DNA of 64,000 bases from Oscillospiraceae bacterium (GTDB taxonomy: Bacteria > Bacillota > Clostridia > Oscillospirales > Acutalibacteraceae). The DNA lies in the NCBI GenBank assembly GCA_902774035.1, contig CACYHA010000003.1, forward strand, positions 1-64,000. Direction: 5' to 3'. The translations under genes were made by a program, and so were the position numbers. The notes beneath the pieces are model-generated. The model worked only from the letters and a program-made list of their open reading frames with translations, had not been told where the DNA came from and ran no database searches. Shown piece after piece: positions 1-7,925 of this stretch. Numbering within the stretch: the first letter of the stretch is position 1; each line of letters opens with the position of its first letter.

Positions 1-2797
1 CGGCTACACGCTGAACAGCGGCGCAAACGGCAGTTATGTAGCGGCAACGAACACCTACACCTACGGCGCGACCGCAGGCGCAGAAGACACGTTGACCGCG
101 CAGTACAGCACGGACGTCTACAATATCACCTACACGCTGAACGACGGCATTGTTGATCCGGCGAACCCGACGACCTACACCGTCGAGACCGACACCTTCA
201 CGCTGAACAACCCGACGAAGACCGGCTACACCTTCACAGGCTGGACGGGCAGCAACGGCGATACGCCGCAGAAGACCGTCACGATCGAAAAGGGCAGCAC
301 GGGCGACCGCAACTACACCGCGAACTGGAGCTTGAACGAGTACACGATCGAATATGATCTTGCAGAAGGCGCACTGCCGGAAGGCGTGACGAATCCTGGC
401 AGCTTCACGGTGGAATCCGAAGAGATCACGCTCAACAATCCTTCCAGAAACGGCTACAACTTCGCCGGCTGGACGGGAACGGGCCTGACGGAAGCTACGT
501 TGATCGTGAAGATCCCGGCGGGCAGCATCGAAGACCGCATCTACACGGCAACGTGGACGCCGATCATTTACACGGCTTCCTTCAACAGCGTCGGCGGCAA
601 TGAGATCGAGGCCTTCAATTACACGATCGAGGACGAGGACATCACTCTTGAGACCGAGATGCACAAAGACGGCTATAGCTTCCAGAAGTGGATCGTTGAA
701 TCCGCCGCGGGCAACTGGGTCGAGGGTGCCGACGCCGCGAAGATCGAAAAGGGTCATTACGGCGATGTGACATTCCAGGCAGTCTGGGATCTCAACACGT
801 ATCAGATCGGCTATGAGCTGAACGGCGGAACCGTTTCCGGCAACCCGGCTACCTACACCTTCGAATCCGATTCGATCACCCTTGCCAACCCGGCGAAGAC
901 CGGATACATCTTCACCGGCTGGACGGGAACAGGTCTGACCGAAGAGACGATGGAAGTGACGATCCCGAGCGGCAGCTTCGGCAACCGCAGCTACACGGCG
1001 AACTGGAGACCGATCACATACACGGTCGTCTACGACGCGAACGAAGGCTCCGGTGCTCCGGCGAGCTTCACAAAGACCTATGACGCAGCGGCTGAGCTTT
1101 CAACCGTTGAGCCGACAAGACCCGGCTACGTCTTCTCCGTCTGGAAGATCGGCGAAGATCAGTATCCGGCCGGCGCGACGATGAACACCGATTACGCGAC
1201 CGAAGACGGCGCAACGGTGTATCTGACCGCTTACTGGAACAAGGGCAACTACGATGTGATCTACATCGGCAATGTGGTCGGCGACACCGCAAAGGTGGAC
1301 GGCGTTGACCCGGTGACCATTACCATCACACCGCAGGACGGCTTCCATCTGACGACGGTCAGCGAGGTCAAGGTCGGCAGATTCGCTCTGTCGCTCGATC
1401 AGTACACCGCGCTGATTGCCACGAACAAGCGCTCCGCGACGGTGACGATCAACGAGGGCGCGATCATCGATCATGTGACGATCACCGTGGGTACGGTGGA
1501 GCATACGATGAAGTGGTATGAAGTGGACGAGAACACCTGCCAGCAGCGCTGCGAAGTCTGCGACGCGGTGGGTATCGAGGCCGCATCCCACGTTTATCTG
1601 TCCGCATGGAGAGACAGCGGCGACGGTCTGAACCACTACAGGAGCTGCAAGAACTGCGGCCATGTGACAACGGCGGCGCACACCGGCGGAACGGCGACTT
1701 GCATCGACCGCAAGGAATGCACCGCGTGCGGCGCGAAGTACGGCGAGTTGCTGAACCACGTTCTGACCGGAACAGCGGCAGTCGCCCCGACCTGCACGAC
1801 CAAGGGCTCGATCGCATACTGGACCTGCGCTAACTGCGGACACCTCTTCGCAGACGCGGAAGGACATCAGGAGATCGCCCCGACTGACACCATTGTTGAA
1901 AAGATCCCGCATGACTTCCACGGTGCGATCCGGAACAACGGCAACGGCACGCACAGCTTCCTTTGCACCTACGGCTGCGGCACATACGGCGGCGCGACTG
2001 CCCATGTGTTCGACCGTCAGGTTGCGACAGAAGCGTACTACAAGGAATCCGCAGACTGCACATCGCCCGCAACGTACTATCTGAGCTGCGCCTGCGGCGC
2101 GAAGGGTACCGAAACCTTTGAAGGCGCCCCGATCGGCCACAACTATGTGACGAAGCCCGGCAAGAACGCGACCTGCTACGACGGCGGTTATACCGAGTAT
2201 CAGGAATGCTCGCGCTGCGGCGATATTCAGGGCAAGGAGAACATCGGTGCGCTTGGCCACGGTAACTACCTCTATGACAACAGCGCGTCCGGCAAGGTGT
2301 ATGACGGCACCTTCGAATGGGCGACCTACAGTTGCTCGAGAGGCTGCGGCGACCACTACGTGCTGTTCACGGTCTACGCGAAGGATAACAGCAACCGTGC
2401 GCTTTCCGGCGCGAACGTCACGATCGAAGGCGAAGGTGTGAGTGTCAACGGCGTGACCGACAGAAACGGCGTGTTCGCCTGCGACAGACACTTTGCCGAC
2501 GGTGAGTACACAGTCATGATCAGCTACGACAACGGCGAGGTTGCTGCGACGACCAACGGCAACATCCGCGTCGCGAACGGCAGAACCAGCGGCGGCGTCG
2601 GCGTGCTGAACCTCGGCCAGAAGCATTCCGGTGATGAACACGGCGGCGGATCTTCCTCCTCCGGCGGCTTCCGCTGCTCCTGGTGCGACACCTACGAGGC
2701 CAACCGCGACCGTCCGGTCATCGGCATCTTCTACACCATCATCCACTTCTTCATCCATCTCATCCAGCGAATCATCTATGCCTTCTCGAGAAGATAA
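1..2797 (+). CDS. InlB-repeat, Cys-rich surface protein (5' end outside window)
   Basis: Large exported surface protein; its signal peptide and start lie upstream, since the frame is open from base 2. About five InlB/Listeria-Bacteroides B-repeats occupy roughly bases 110-1240, each ending in a YTANW-like motif after a GYTFTGW-like core. They are followed by a linker (1250-1500) and a run of CxxC/His segments (about 1530-2370: CEVC, CKNC, CTAC, CANC, CACG, CSRC). A small beta-sandwich of the carboxypeptidase-regulatory/CNA-B type covers about 2375-2590. The end is a Gly/Ser linker, a final CSWC and an aromatic amphipathic helix (about 2716-2797) ending in SRR. No LPxTG motif is visible. The Cys segments may bind zinc (inference). 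It resembles the C-terminal half of the giant subtilisin at 43207. A role in adhesion or binding to host or fibre is plausible but unproven. Confidence 0.85.
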   Translation, partial: GYTLNSGANGSYVAATNTYTYGATAGAEDTLTAQYSTDVYNITYTLNDGIVDPANPTTYTVETDTFTLNNPTKTGYTFTGWTGSNGDTPQKTVTIEKGSTGDRNYTANWSLNEYTIEYDLAEGALPEGVTNPGSFTVESEEITLNNPSRNGYNFAGWTGTGLTEATLIVKIPAGSIEDRIYTATWTPIIYTASFNSVGGNEIEAFNYTIEDEDITLETEMHKDGYSFQKWIVESAAGNWVEGADAAKIEKGHYGDVTFQAVWDLNTYQIGYELNGGTVSGNPATYTFESDSITLANPAKTGYIFTGWTGTGLTEETMEVTIPSGSFGNRSYTANWRPITYTVVYDANEGSGAPASFTKTYDAAAELSTVEPTRPGYVFSVWKIGEDQYPAGATMNTDYATEDGATVYLTAYWNKGNYDVIYIGNVVGDTAKVDGVDPVTITITPQDGFHLTTVSEVKVGRFALSLDQYTALIATNKRSATVTINEGAIIDHVTITVGTVEHTMKWYEVDENTCQQRCEVCDAVGIEAASHVYLSAWRDSGDGLNHYRSCKNCGHVTTAAHTGGTATCIDRKECTACGAKYGELLNHVLTGTAAVAPTCTTKGSIAYWTCANCGHLFADAEGHQEIAPTDTIVEKIPHDFHGAIRNNGNGTHSFLCTYGCGTYGGATAHVFDRQVATEAYYKESADCTSPATYYLSCACGAKGTETFEGAPIGHNYVTKPGKNATCYDGGYTEYQECSRCGDIQGKENIGALGHGNYLYDNSASGKVYDGTFEWATYSCSRGCGDHYVLFTVYAKDNSNRALSGANVTIEGEGVSVNGVTDRNGVFACDRHFADGEYTVMISYDNGEVAATTNGNIRVANGRTSGGVGVLNLGQKHSGDEHGGGSSSSGGFRCSWCDTYEANRDRPVIGIFYTIIHFFIHLIQRIIYAFSRR

Positions 2798-2854
2798 CGG
2801 AATGAGGAAGTGACAACTCGAACCGGCTGATTCAGCCGAACAAACAAACTGCAT

Positions 2855-2881
2855 CGCCCCGCCTGAATTTCAGGCGGGGCG
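2855..2881 (+). terminator. GC-rich hairpin after surface protein gene
   Basis: A 13-base stem (CGCCCCGCCTGAA with its complement) closes on itself with almost no loop. A smaller palindrome, CGGCTGA-T-TCAGCCG, precedes it at 2824-2838. There is no T-run, so it may be a processed 3' end or a weak terminator rather than a strong intrinsic one. Confidence 0.5.
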
Positions 2882-2902
2882 GTTGAAAAAGGAGAAAGCG
2901 AA

Positions 2903-3496
2903 ATGCGCATCATGCAACCGGGAGAGCGTTTGAGCAAGCAAGAGCTGCGCTTTTTTGCAAATATGGCCGGACGCGCTTATGTAAACGATCCGGTGCACAC
3001 CTACGCAACAAAAAATCCCGCACGCAGGGAACGGTTCGTTTCACATTTCATGATGGAACGATTGAACACCTCGAACGGAGAAGACTACTTTTATATTGAC
3101 GATGAAAATCGCGGTCTCTGTGTCTGGCGGAAAGCGTGGAATGAATACGGCGTGCTGGATTTTTTGAAGTGTGCCGACTGGCTGTATCTTTATTGGTTCT
3201 GGCCGAACACGCTGCGTACGCTGGCTGCTTACGGGCCGCTTGACGTCCATGTGTTCGACGAAAACTGCCTTTTGCTCTCGCCGGTGTTCGTTGCGCCGGA
3301 GCATCAGGGCAAGGGGGTCGCCACGGCGCTGCTGCGAAAGAGCATGGACGACCTTTCAAAAAAAGGCTTCACCTTCGGGCTGGAAGCGCAGGACGAAGGG
3401 AATGTTCGTTTTTATGAAAAGCTCGGTTTTCGTGTGATCGGGACTGCCGATTATCCGAAAGGAAACATCCGCCATTATTACATGGTCAAAGAATAG
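2903..3496 (+). CDS. GNAT-family N-acetyltransferase
   Basis: A 197-residue cytosolic protein with the GNAT fold. The acetyl-CoA motif A is visible as LLSPVFVAPEHQGKGVATAL (about residues 126-145, with the QGKGVA pyrophosphate loop), followed by the typical FYEKLGF motif B near residue 170. The family moves acetyl groups from acetyl-CoA to amines; the substrate here cannot be inferred. The start ATG follows GGAGAAAGCGAA, a good ribosome site. The next gene begins only 13 bases after the stop, suggesting co-transcription with the secreted glycosidase. Confidence 0.85.
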   Translation: MRIMQPGERLSKQELRFFANMAGRAYVNDPVHTYATKNPARRERFVSHFMMERLNTSNGEDYFYIDDENRGLCVWRKAWNEYGVLDFLKCADWLYLYWFWPNTLRTLAAYGPLDVHVFDENCLLLSPVFVAPEHQGKGVATALLRKSMDDLSKKGFTFGLEAQDEGNVRFYEKLGFRVIGTADYPKGNIRHYYMVKE

Positions 3497-3509
3497 GAGT
3501 GTGCGAAGA

Positions 3510-4910
3510 ATGAAACGATGCATGAAAAAGCTTTTCGCCCTGTTTCTGGCGAGTTTGCTTGCTGCGTTGAGCCTGATCGTTTGCGCATCCGGTGAAACTG
3601 CGTCTTCCGCAGAGCGGCTGTCTTATCTTTCCGCCCGGGACGAGCAGATCGTCAACGAAGCGGGGGAGCCGGTCCTGCTTCGCGGAACGAATTTCGGCGG
3701 CTGGGGCATCATGGAGGACTGGTTTTGTCCATATACATCGCCCTCCGGTGAAGAGGAGATGTTCCTGACGCTGGTCGAGCGATTCGGCCTTGAAAAGACG
3801 CACGCGCTGATGAAGCGTTACCGCAAAAACTGGATCACGGAAACTGATTACCGCAATGTTTCCGAGCTGGGCATGAACGTCGTGCGCCTGCCGGTGTGGT
3901 ATCGAAATTTCCAAAGCGACGACAGCGGGACCTGGTATCGCGACAAAAAGGGAAACATCGACTTTCGCGAACTGGACGCGCAGGTCGCCCTTTGCAAAAA
4001 GTACGGGCTGTATCTGATCCTTGATCTGCACGGCCTGCCCGGCTATCAGAATGACTACGACCACTGCGGCCGCTCCAAATCCATGTCGCTGTTTGATGAG
4101 ACCCCGCAGGGCGAGCGCTATCGCGAAGTGGTCACGGACTTTTGGGTCACCGTTGCAAAGCATTATCGGGATGAACCGACGATCGCCATGTACGATTTGA
4201 TGAACGAACCGCTCGGCACAAACATCACAAGCGATAAAAACTACCGCCAGGTGTTCTTTGATTTTTCCGATGCGCTGTATCAGGCGATCCGCGCTGTGGA
4301 CAGCCGGCATATCATCTGTATGGAGGCCATCTGGTCGCCCGACGCGATCCCCGCGCCGTCTGTTTACGGCTGGGAGAATATCGTTTATCAGGAACATTTG
4401 TACGATGTAACAAACGCCACGATGCTCCGAAAGGCAAACGAGATCAAAAACGCCGGGTTCAACGCGCCGTTTTTGATCGGCGAATTCTATCCGCGCGGCA
4501 TCTCCAGCTTCAGTTACATGCTTTCCCTTTTCAACGCGCGCAGCCTGAGCTGGACGACCTGGACGTATAAGGGTGCGGGCAAGCTGGCGGACAAATCTCC
4601 GTGGTTCCTTTACGGTTCCTCCACGATCGAAAAGATCGACTTTGAAAACGACAGCTATGAAACGCTTTGCCAAAAGTTCGGTAAGGTTTTACGCACGGAT
4701 GCGGGGGCTTTTCACAGAACGGCGTTTGCGGATTACGTGAAGCGCTTCACCTCCGGCGAGGTGGATCAGGCGTCCCTGTATTCCTTCGGCGCTGTGGAGA
4801 CCCGCGGAACACTGAAAGAGCGCGCGTCGCTGTTTGCGGATAAGCTGCGTTCCGTGTACACCACGATTCTTGACTGGCTGCGCAAGCTGAAAACCGGCGA
4901 TCTGCTTTGA
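3510..4910 (+). CDS. Secreted GH5-type glycoside hydrolase
   Basis: Family GH5 (TIM-barrel) beta-glucanase/cellulase-like enzyme. The N-terminus is a signal peptide (MKRCMKKLFALFLASLLAAL, cleavage near residue 28). Family marks are NFGGWG at residues 61-66, the LILDLHGLPG strand, DLMNEP with acid/base Glu233, and LIGEFYP with nucleophile Glu325. The ATG at 3510 is chosen over the upstream GTG at 3501 because AGGAG at 3495-3499 sits 10 bases from the ATG but only 1 base from the GTG. There is no dockerin or carbohydrate-binding module. After the barrel there is an extension of roughly 70 residues ending in a short amphipathic helix (SVYTTILDWLRKLK), reminiscent of the tails on the other exported proteins here. 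The substrate is probably a beta-glucan (inference). Confidence 0.9.
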   Translation: MKRCMKKLFALFLASLLAALSLIVCASGETASSAERLSYLSARDEQIVNEAGEPVLLRGTNFGGWGIMEDWFCPYTSPSGEEEMFLTLVERFGLEKTHALMKRYRKNWITETDYRNVSELGMNVVRLPVWYRNFQSDDSGTWYRDKKGNIDFRELDAQVALCKKYGLYLILDLHGLPGYQNDYDHCGRSKSMSLFDETPQGERYREVVTDFWVTVAKHYRDEPTIAMYDLMNEPLGTNITSDKNYRQVFFDFSDALYQAIRAVDSRHIICMEAIWSPDAIPAPSVYGWENIVYQEHLYDVTNATMLRKANEIKNAGFNAPFLIGEFYPRGISSFSYMLSLFNARSLSWTTWTYKGAGKLADKSPWFLYGSSTIEKIDFENDSYETLCQKFGKVLRTDAGAFHRTAFADYVKRFTSGEVDQASLYSFGAVETRGTLKERASLFADKLRSVYTTILDWLRKLKTGDLL

Positions 4911-4926
4911 AGTGAATAAAAAAAAG

Positions 4927-4957
4927 AACTGTCCGATGGAAAATCCAAAGGACAGTT
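4927..4957. terminator. Bidirectional terminator
   Basis: AACTGTCC and GGACAGTT form an 8-bp stem. A-rich sequence on the left and a T-run on the right let it stop transcription from both the GH5 gene (plus) and the small gene at 4965-5123 (minus). Confidence 0.8.
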
Positions 4958-4964
4958 TTTTTGA

Positions 4965-5123
4965 TTACTGTGCGTCCGTTTCAGCGGGCGTTTCCCCGTT
5001 ATCTTTAAACAGGAACGGATAATGCTCTTTCAAAGAAGCAAGAACGATGTCAACAAATTCCCCAAAGTTGAACGCGAATTTCAAAAGCTCAATGGCTCCG
5101 CTCAGAAAGGTTGCAATGTCCAT
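4965..5123 (-). CDS. 52-residue amphipathic small protein
   Basis: A short gene of unknown function. It encodes 52 residues starting MDIATFLSGAIELLKFAF, with two hydrophobic/amphipathic helical stretches (about 4-20 and 22-40) and an acidic tail (DNGETPAETDAQ). It has no signal-peptide cleavage site and no cysteine. Its expression signals are excellent: AAGGAGG (5131-5137) lies 7 bases before the ATG, and a TTGACA-N17-TAAAAT promoter lies just upstream at 5145-5173. It ends against a bidirectional terminator. Size and composition suggest a membrane-active or membrane-associated peptide, but this is inference. It sits between convergent operons and belongs to neither. Confidence 0.75.
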   Translation of the reverse strand: MDIATFLSGAIELLKFAFNFGEFVDIVLASLKEHYPFLFKDNGETPAETDAQ

Positions 5124-5144
5124 TTTTCCACCTCCTTATGCGAG

Positions 5145-5173
5145 ATTTTACCAGTAAATTCCATAATTGTCAA
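5145..5173 (-). promoter_or_regulatory. SigA-type promoter of the 52-residue gene
   Basis: On the minus strand, -35 TTGACA (5168-5173), a 17-base spacer and -10 TAAAAT (5145-5150). The predicted transcript starts near 5138, giving a leader of only about 15 bases that begins at the AAGGAGG ribosome site. Confidence 0.75.
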
Positions 5174-5184
5174 TAAGATCAAAC

Positions 5185-5210
5185 CGATTCTAAGAAATCT
5201 TAAGGAATCG
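5185..5210 (-). terminator. Hairpin after the M16-proBA operon
   Basis: CGATTC/GAATCG outer arms with an inner TAAGA/TCTTA stem, just past the stop of the last operon gene. No T-run follows on the minus strand, so its role as a terminator is uncertain. Confidence 0.35.
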
Positions 5211-5218
5211 CTGAAAAC

Positions 5219-5890
5219 TCAGGCGTCTGCGGGCTTGTCGGTGTTTTGCAGTGCGCTGACATAATCGCTGCCGTCCGGCGCTTTGCGCAGCGTGATCTTC
5301 ATGTACTTCGCAGGCTCCGGCGCGACGATGTTGCCTTCGCTGTCCTGCTGAAAATCTTCCCCGGCGAGATAGCCGACGATCAGCGTCACGGAATCGCGCT
5401 TTTCTTCGGCGGAAAGGATCTTCGGCGTATAGATCGGGGTGACGCCGGTGATGGGGATCAGATAGTTGCCTTCACTTTCACTGAATCGAAATTCGATCCC
5501 GCCTCCGTCCACCGTCTGGTGCTGCACGGTGAGTTCCGGGCCGAACAGACGGGCAAAGCTCTGTTCCACTTCGCTTTTCGGCAGCAGCATGTCGCCTTCA
5601 TAAAACCCGTAATCGTCGGGGTTGGGGTCGTTTTGCAAAATCTGCCAGATCGCGATGGAAATGAGCTGCGCCTGCTCCGCGCCGGTGATGTCGTCAAAGG
5701 TGTCCGGGTCGTTCATCACAACGGGAGCAAGAAAGGCCTGATATGCCTGGATCTTTGCGGTGTCACCGGTGATGTCTTTGACTTTTCCCGCAGCGAAGCG
5801 AACGGTTGCGATGATACCGATCACCGTAAACAGGAGAATCATCAGACCGAGCACCATGTTCGCTGTTTTGCGTGCCGATGATTGTTTCAT
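5219..5890 (-). CDS. Membrane-anchored protein of unknown function
   Basis: A 223-residue protein I do not recognise. The N-terminus (MKQSSARKTAN) leads into one transmembrane helix at about residues 12-32, with the remainder probably outside the membrane. The outer part is acidic and ends in a DKPADA tail. The ATG at 5890 is preferred because the upstream in-frame extension overlaps proA and has no ribosome site; AAAGGCGG precedes this ATG. It lies 14 bases after proA and is the last gene of the M16-proB-proA operon. No catalytic motif is evident. Confidence 0.7.
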   Translation of the reverse strand: MKQSSARKTANMVLGLMILLFTVIGIIATVRFAAGKVKDITGDTAKIQAYQAFLAPVVMNDPDTFDDITGAEQAQLISIAIWQILQNDPNPDDYGFYEGDMLLPKSEVEQSFARLFGPELTVQHQTVDGGGIEFRFSESEGNYLIPITGVTPIYTPKILSAEEKRDSVTLIVGYLAGEDFQQDSEGNIVAPEPAKYMKITLRKAPDGSDYVSALQNTDKPADA

Positions 5891-5904
5891 TGGGACCGCC
5901 TTTC

Positions 5905-7143
5905 TCAGCGTATTTGTCCGTTGCCGCTGATGATGTATTTTTCGCTTGTGAGCTGCTGAAGACCCAGGGGGCCTCTCGCGTGCAGCTTTTGCGTGGAGAT
6001 GCCGATCTCGGCGCCGAAGCCGAACTCGCCGCCGTCGGTGAATCGGGTGGAAGCGTTGACATAGACTGCGGCAGCGTCCACTTCCCGGGTGAATTGCCGG
6101 GCTGCGGCGTAGCTTTCCGTCACGATGCATTCGCTGTGACCCGTGGTGTATTTCATGATATGCGCGATCGCTTCGTCAATAGAACCGACCGTTTTGATGC
6201 TGATCTCATAGCCGAGATATTCCCGGCCGTAATCCTCTTGCGTGGCGGGGACGGCCGAGGGCAGGAGGCTGCAAACCGTTTCGTCGCCATGAATGAGCAC
6301 ATTCGCCTGAGACAGTGACTCCGCGATCAGCGGCAGCACTTTTTCGGCAATGTCCTTGTGAATGACAAGGCTTTCGCAGGCATTGCAGACCGAGGGACGC
6401 GACGTCTTTGCGTTGTAAATGATGCGCACCGCCATGTCGGGATCGGCGTCCCTGTCCACATAGACGTGGCAGTTGCCGGTTCCGGTCTCGATCAGCGGAA
6501 CGGTCGCGTTTTCCACGCAGGCGCGGATGAGTCCGGCGCCGCCGCGGGGAATGAGAACGTCCACATAGCCGTTCAGCCGCATCAGCGCATTGGCGCTTTC
6601 GCGTGAGGTGTCTTCCACAAGCTGGATGCAGTCCTTCGGCAGTCCGGCGCTTTCCAGTGCGCCGCGCATGAGGTCTGCGATGGCCTTGTTGGAATGAAAG
6701 GCTTCTTTTCCGCCGCGCAGGATCACGCAGTTGCCGGATTTCAGGCAGAGCGTCGCCGCTTCTGCCGTCACATTCGGCCGCGCTTCATAGATCACGGCGA
6801 TCACACCGAAGGGAACCGTGACCTTTTCAATGAACAGGCCGTTCGGCCGCGTTGTGCCGGCAAGGACTTTTCCGACGGGGTCCTCGAGGGCGATCAGCTC
6901 GCGTGCTGCCTGCGAAAGCCCCGCAACGCGGCTGTCGTTGAGCGCAAGGCGATCCAGCATCGCGCTCGACATGCCGTTTTTTCTTGCCGCGGAAAGGTCT
7001 TTTTCGTTTTCCGCAAGCAAAAACGCCGCGTTCTGTTCAAACGCCAGCGCGATCGCCGCAAGCGCCTTGTTTTTTGTCGCCGCGTCCGCGTTCATCAGAA
7101 TCCGCGACGCTGCCTTTGCTTTTTTTCCGAGTTCTGTCAACAT
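5905..7143 (-). CDS. proA: Glutamate-5-semialdehyde dehydrogenase
   Basis: ProA reduces gamma-glutamyl phosphate to glutamate-5-semialdehyde with NADPH, the second step of proline synthesis. At 412 residues it has the usual length. The catalytic cysteine lies in SVCNACESLVIH, and family motifs include VIYEARPNVT and ILRGGKEAFHSN. Its ATG overlaps the proB stop by 7 bases (ATGTTGA), so the two are translationally coupled and presumably form the usual ProB-ProA channelling pair. proC is not in the window. Confidence 0.97.
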   Translation of the reverse strand: MLTELGKKAKAASRILMNADAATKNKALAAIALAFEQNAAFLLAENEKDLSAARKNGMSSAMLDRLALNDSRVAGLSQAARELIALEDPVGKVLAGTTRPNGLFIEKVTVPFGVIAVIYEARPNVTAEAATLCLKSGNCVILRGGKEAFHSNKAIADLMRGALESAGLPKDCIQLVEDTSRESANALMRLNGYVDVLIPRGGAGLIRACVENATVPLIETGTGNCHVYVDRDADPDMAVRIIYNAKTSRPSVCNACESLVIHKDIAEKVLPLIAESLSQANVLIHGDETVCSLLPSAVPATQEDYGREYLGYEISIKTVGSIDEAIAHIMKYTTGHSECIVTESYAAARQFTREVDAAAVYVNASTRFTDGGEFGFGAEIGISTQKLHARGPLGLQQLTSEKYIISGNGQIR

Positions 7144-7925
7144 GTTTCATTCCTCGCTTCAAAATAGGTTCCGATCCTGTGCCCGTCTGTAACACGGTAA
7201 AGATCCTGGGGCGCACTGCCGTTCATCACGACTACGGGGATGCCGTTGGAGGTTGCGATCCGCGCGGCAAAGAGCTTCGTGACCATGCCGCCGGTGCCGC
7301 GGTCGGAGCCTGCGCCGCCTGCCAGCGCAAACACGTCTTCGGTGATCTCGCTGACAACGGGGATCAGCCGCGCATCCGGGTTTTCGTTGGGATTGTCATC
7401 AAACAGGCCGTCAATGTCCGAGAGGATCACCAAAAGATCCGCCCCGACAAGGGACGCGACAACGGCGGAAAGGCTGTCGTTGTCGCCGTAAACGATCTCC
7501 TCCGTTGCGACGCTGTCGTTTTCGTTGATGACCGGGATCGCGCCGTATTCAAACAGCTTTTCAAAGGTGTTGCTCAGGTTTTCCCGCCGTTCGTCGTTTT
7601 CAAAGTCTGCCTTTGTGACAAGCATCTGGCCGATCTTCTGGCCGTATTCCCCGAAAAACTTGTCATACATGAACATCAGCTCGCACTGGCCGACACAGGC
7701 GGCGGCCTGCCGCCCGGGAATGTCCTGCGGTTTTTCGCCGAGGCCGAGTTTGCCGACGCCGACGCCGATGGCGCCCGAGGTCACAAGGACGACGTCCATC
7801 CCGGCGTTATGTAAGTCCGCCAGCACGGAGCACAGCTTCATCATGCGGCGGATGTTGGTTTTTCCTGTTTCATAGGTGAGGGTGGACGTGCCGACCTTCA
7901 CAACGATTCGTTTCAATTCCTGCAT
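7137..7925 (-). CDS. proB: Glutamate 5-kinase, short form without PUA domain
   Basis: ProB phosphorylates glutamate to gamma-glutamyl phosphate, the first and feedback-controlled step of proline synthesis. Motifs are VKVGTSTLT at the N-terminus, NENDSVA, YGDNDSLSAVVAS and GTGGMVTKLFAA. The protein is 262 residues and stops after the amino-acid-kinase domain, so the C-terminal PUA domain of the roughly 365-residue E. coli/B. subtilis enzymes is absent. PUA-less ProBs are known and usually stay active. It overlaps the upstream M16 gene by 13 bases. Confidence 0.96.
   Translation of the reverse strand: MQELKRIVVKVGTSTLTYETGKTNIRRMMKLCSVLADLHNAGMDVVLVTSGAIGVGVGKLGLGEKPQDIPGRQAAACVGQCELMFMYDKFFGEYGQKIGQMLVTKADFENDERRENLSNTFEKLFEYGAIPVINENDSVATEEIVYGDNDSLSAVVASLVGADLLVILSDIDGLFDDNPNENPDARLIPVVSEITEDVFALAGGAGSDRGTGGMVTKLFAARIATSNGIPVVVMNGSAPQDLYRVTDGHRIGTYFEARNETC

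Noticed and set aside
1100..2854. 584-codon antisense open frame opposite the InlB-repeat protein
   Set aside because: Repetitive Val/Ala/Arg-rich shadow of a repeat-containing gene; no ribosome site.
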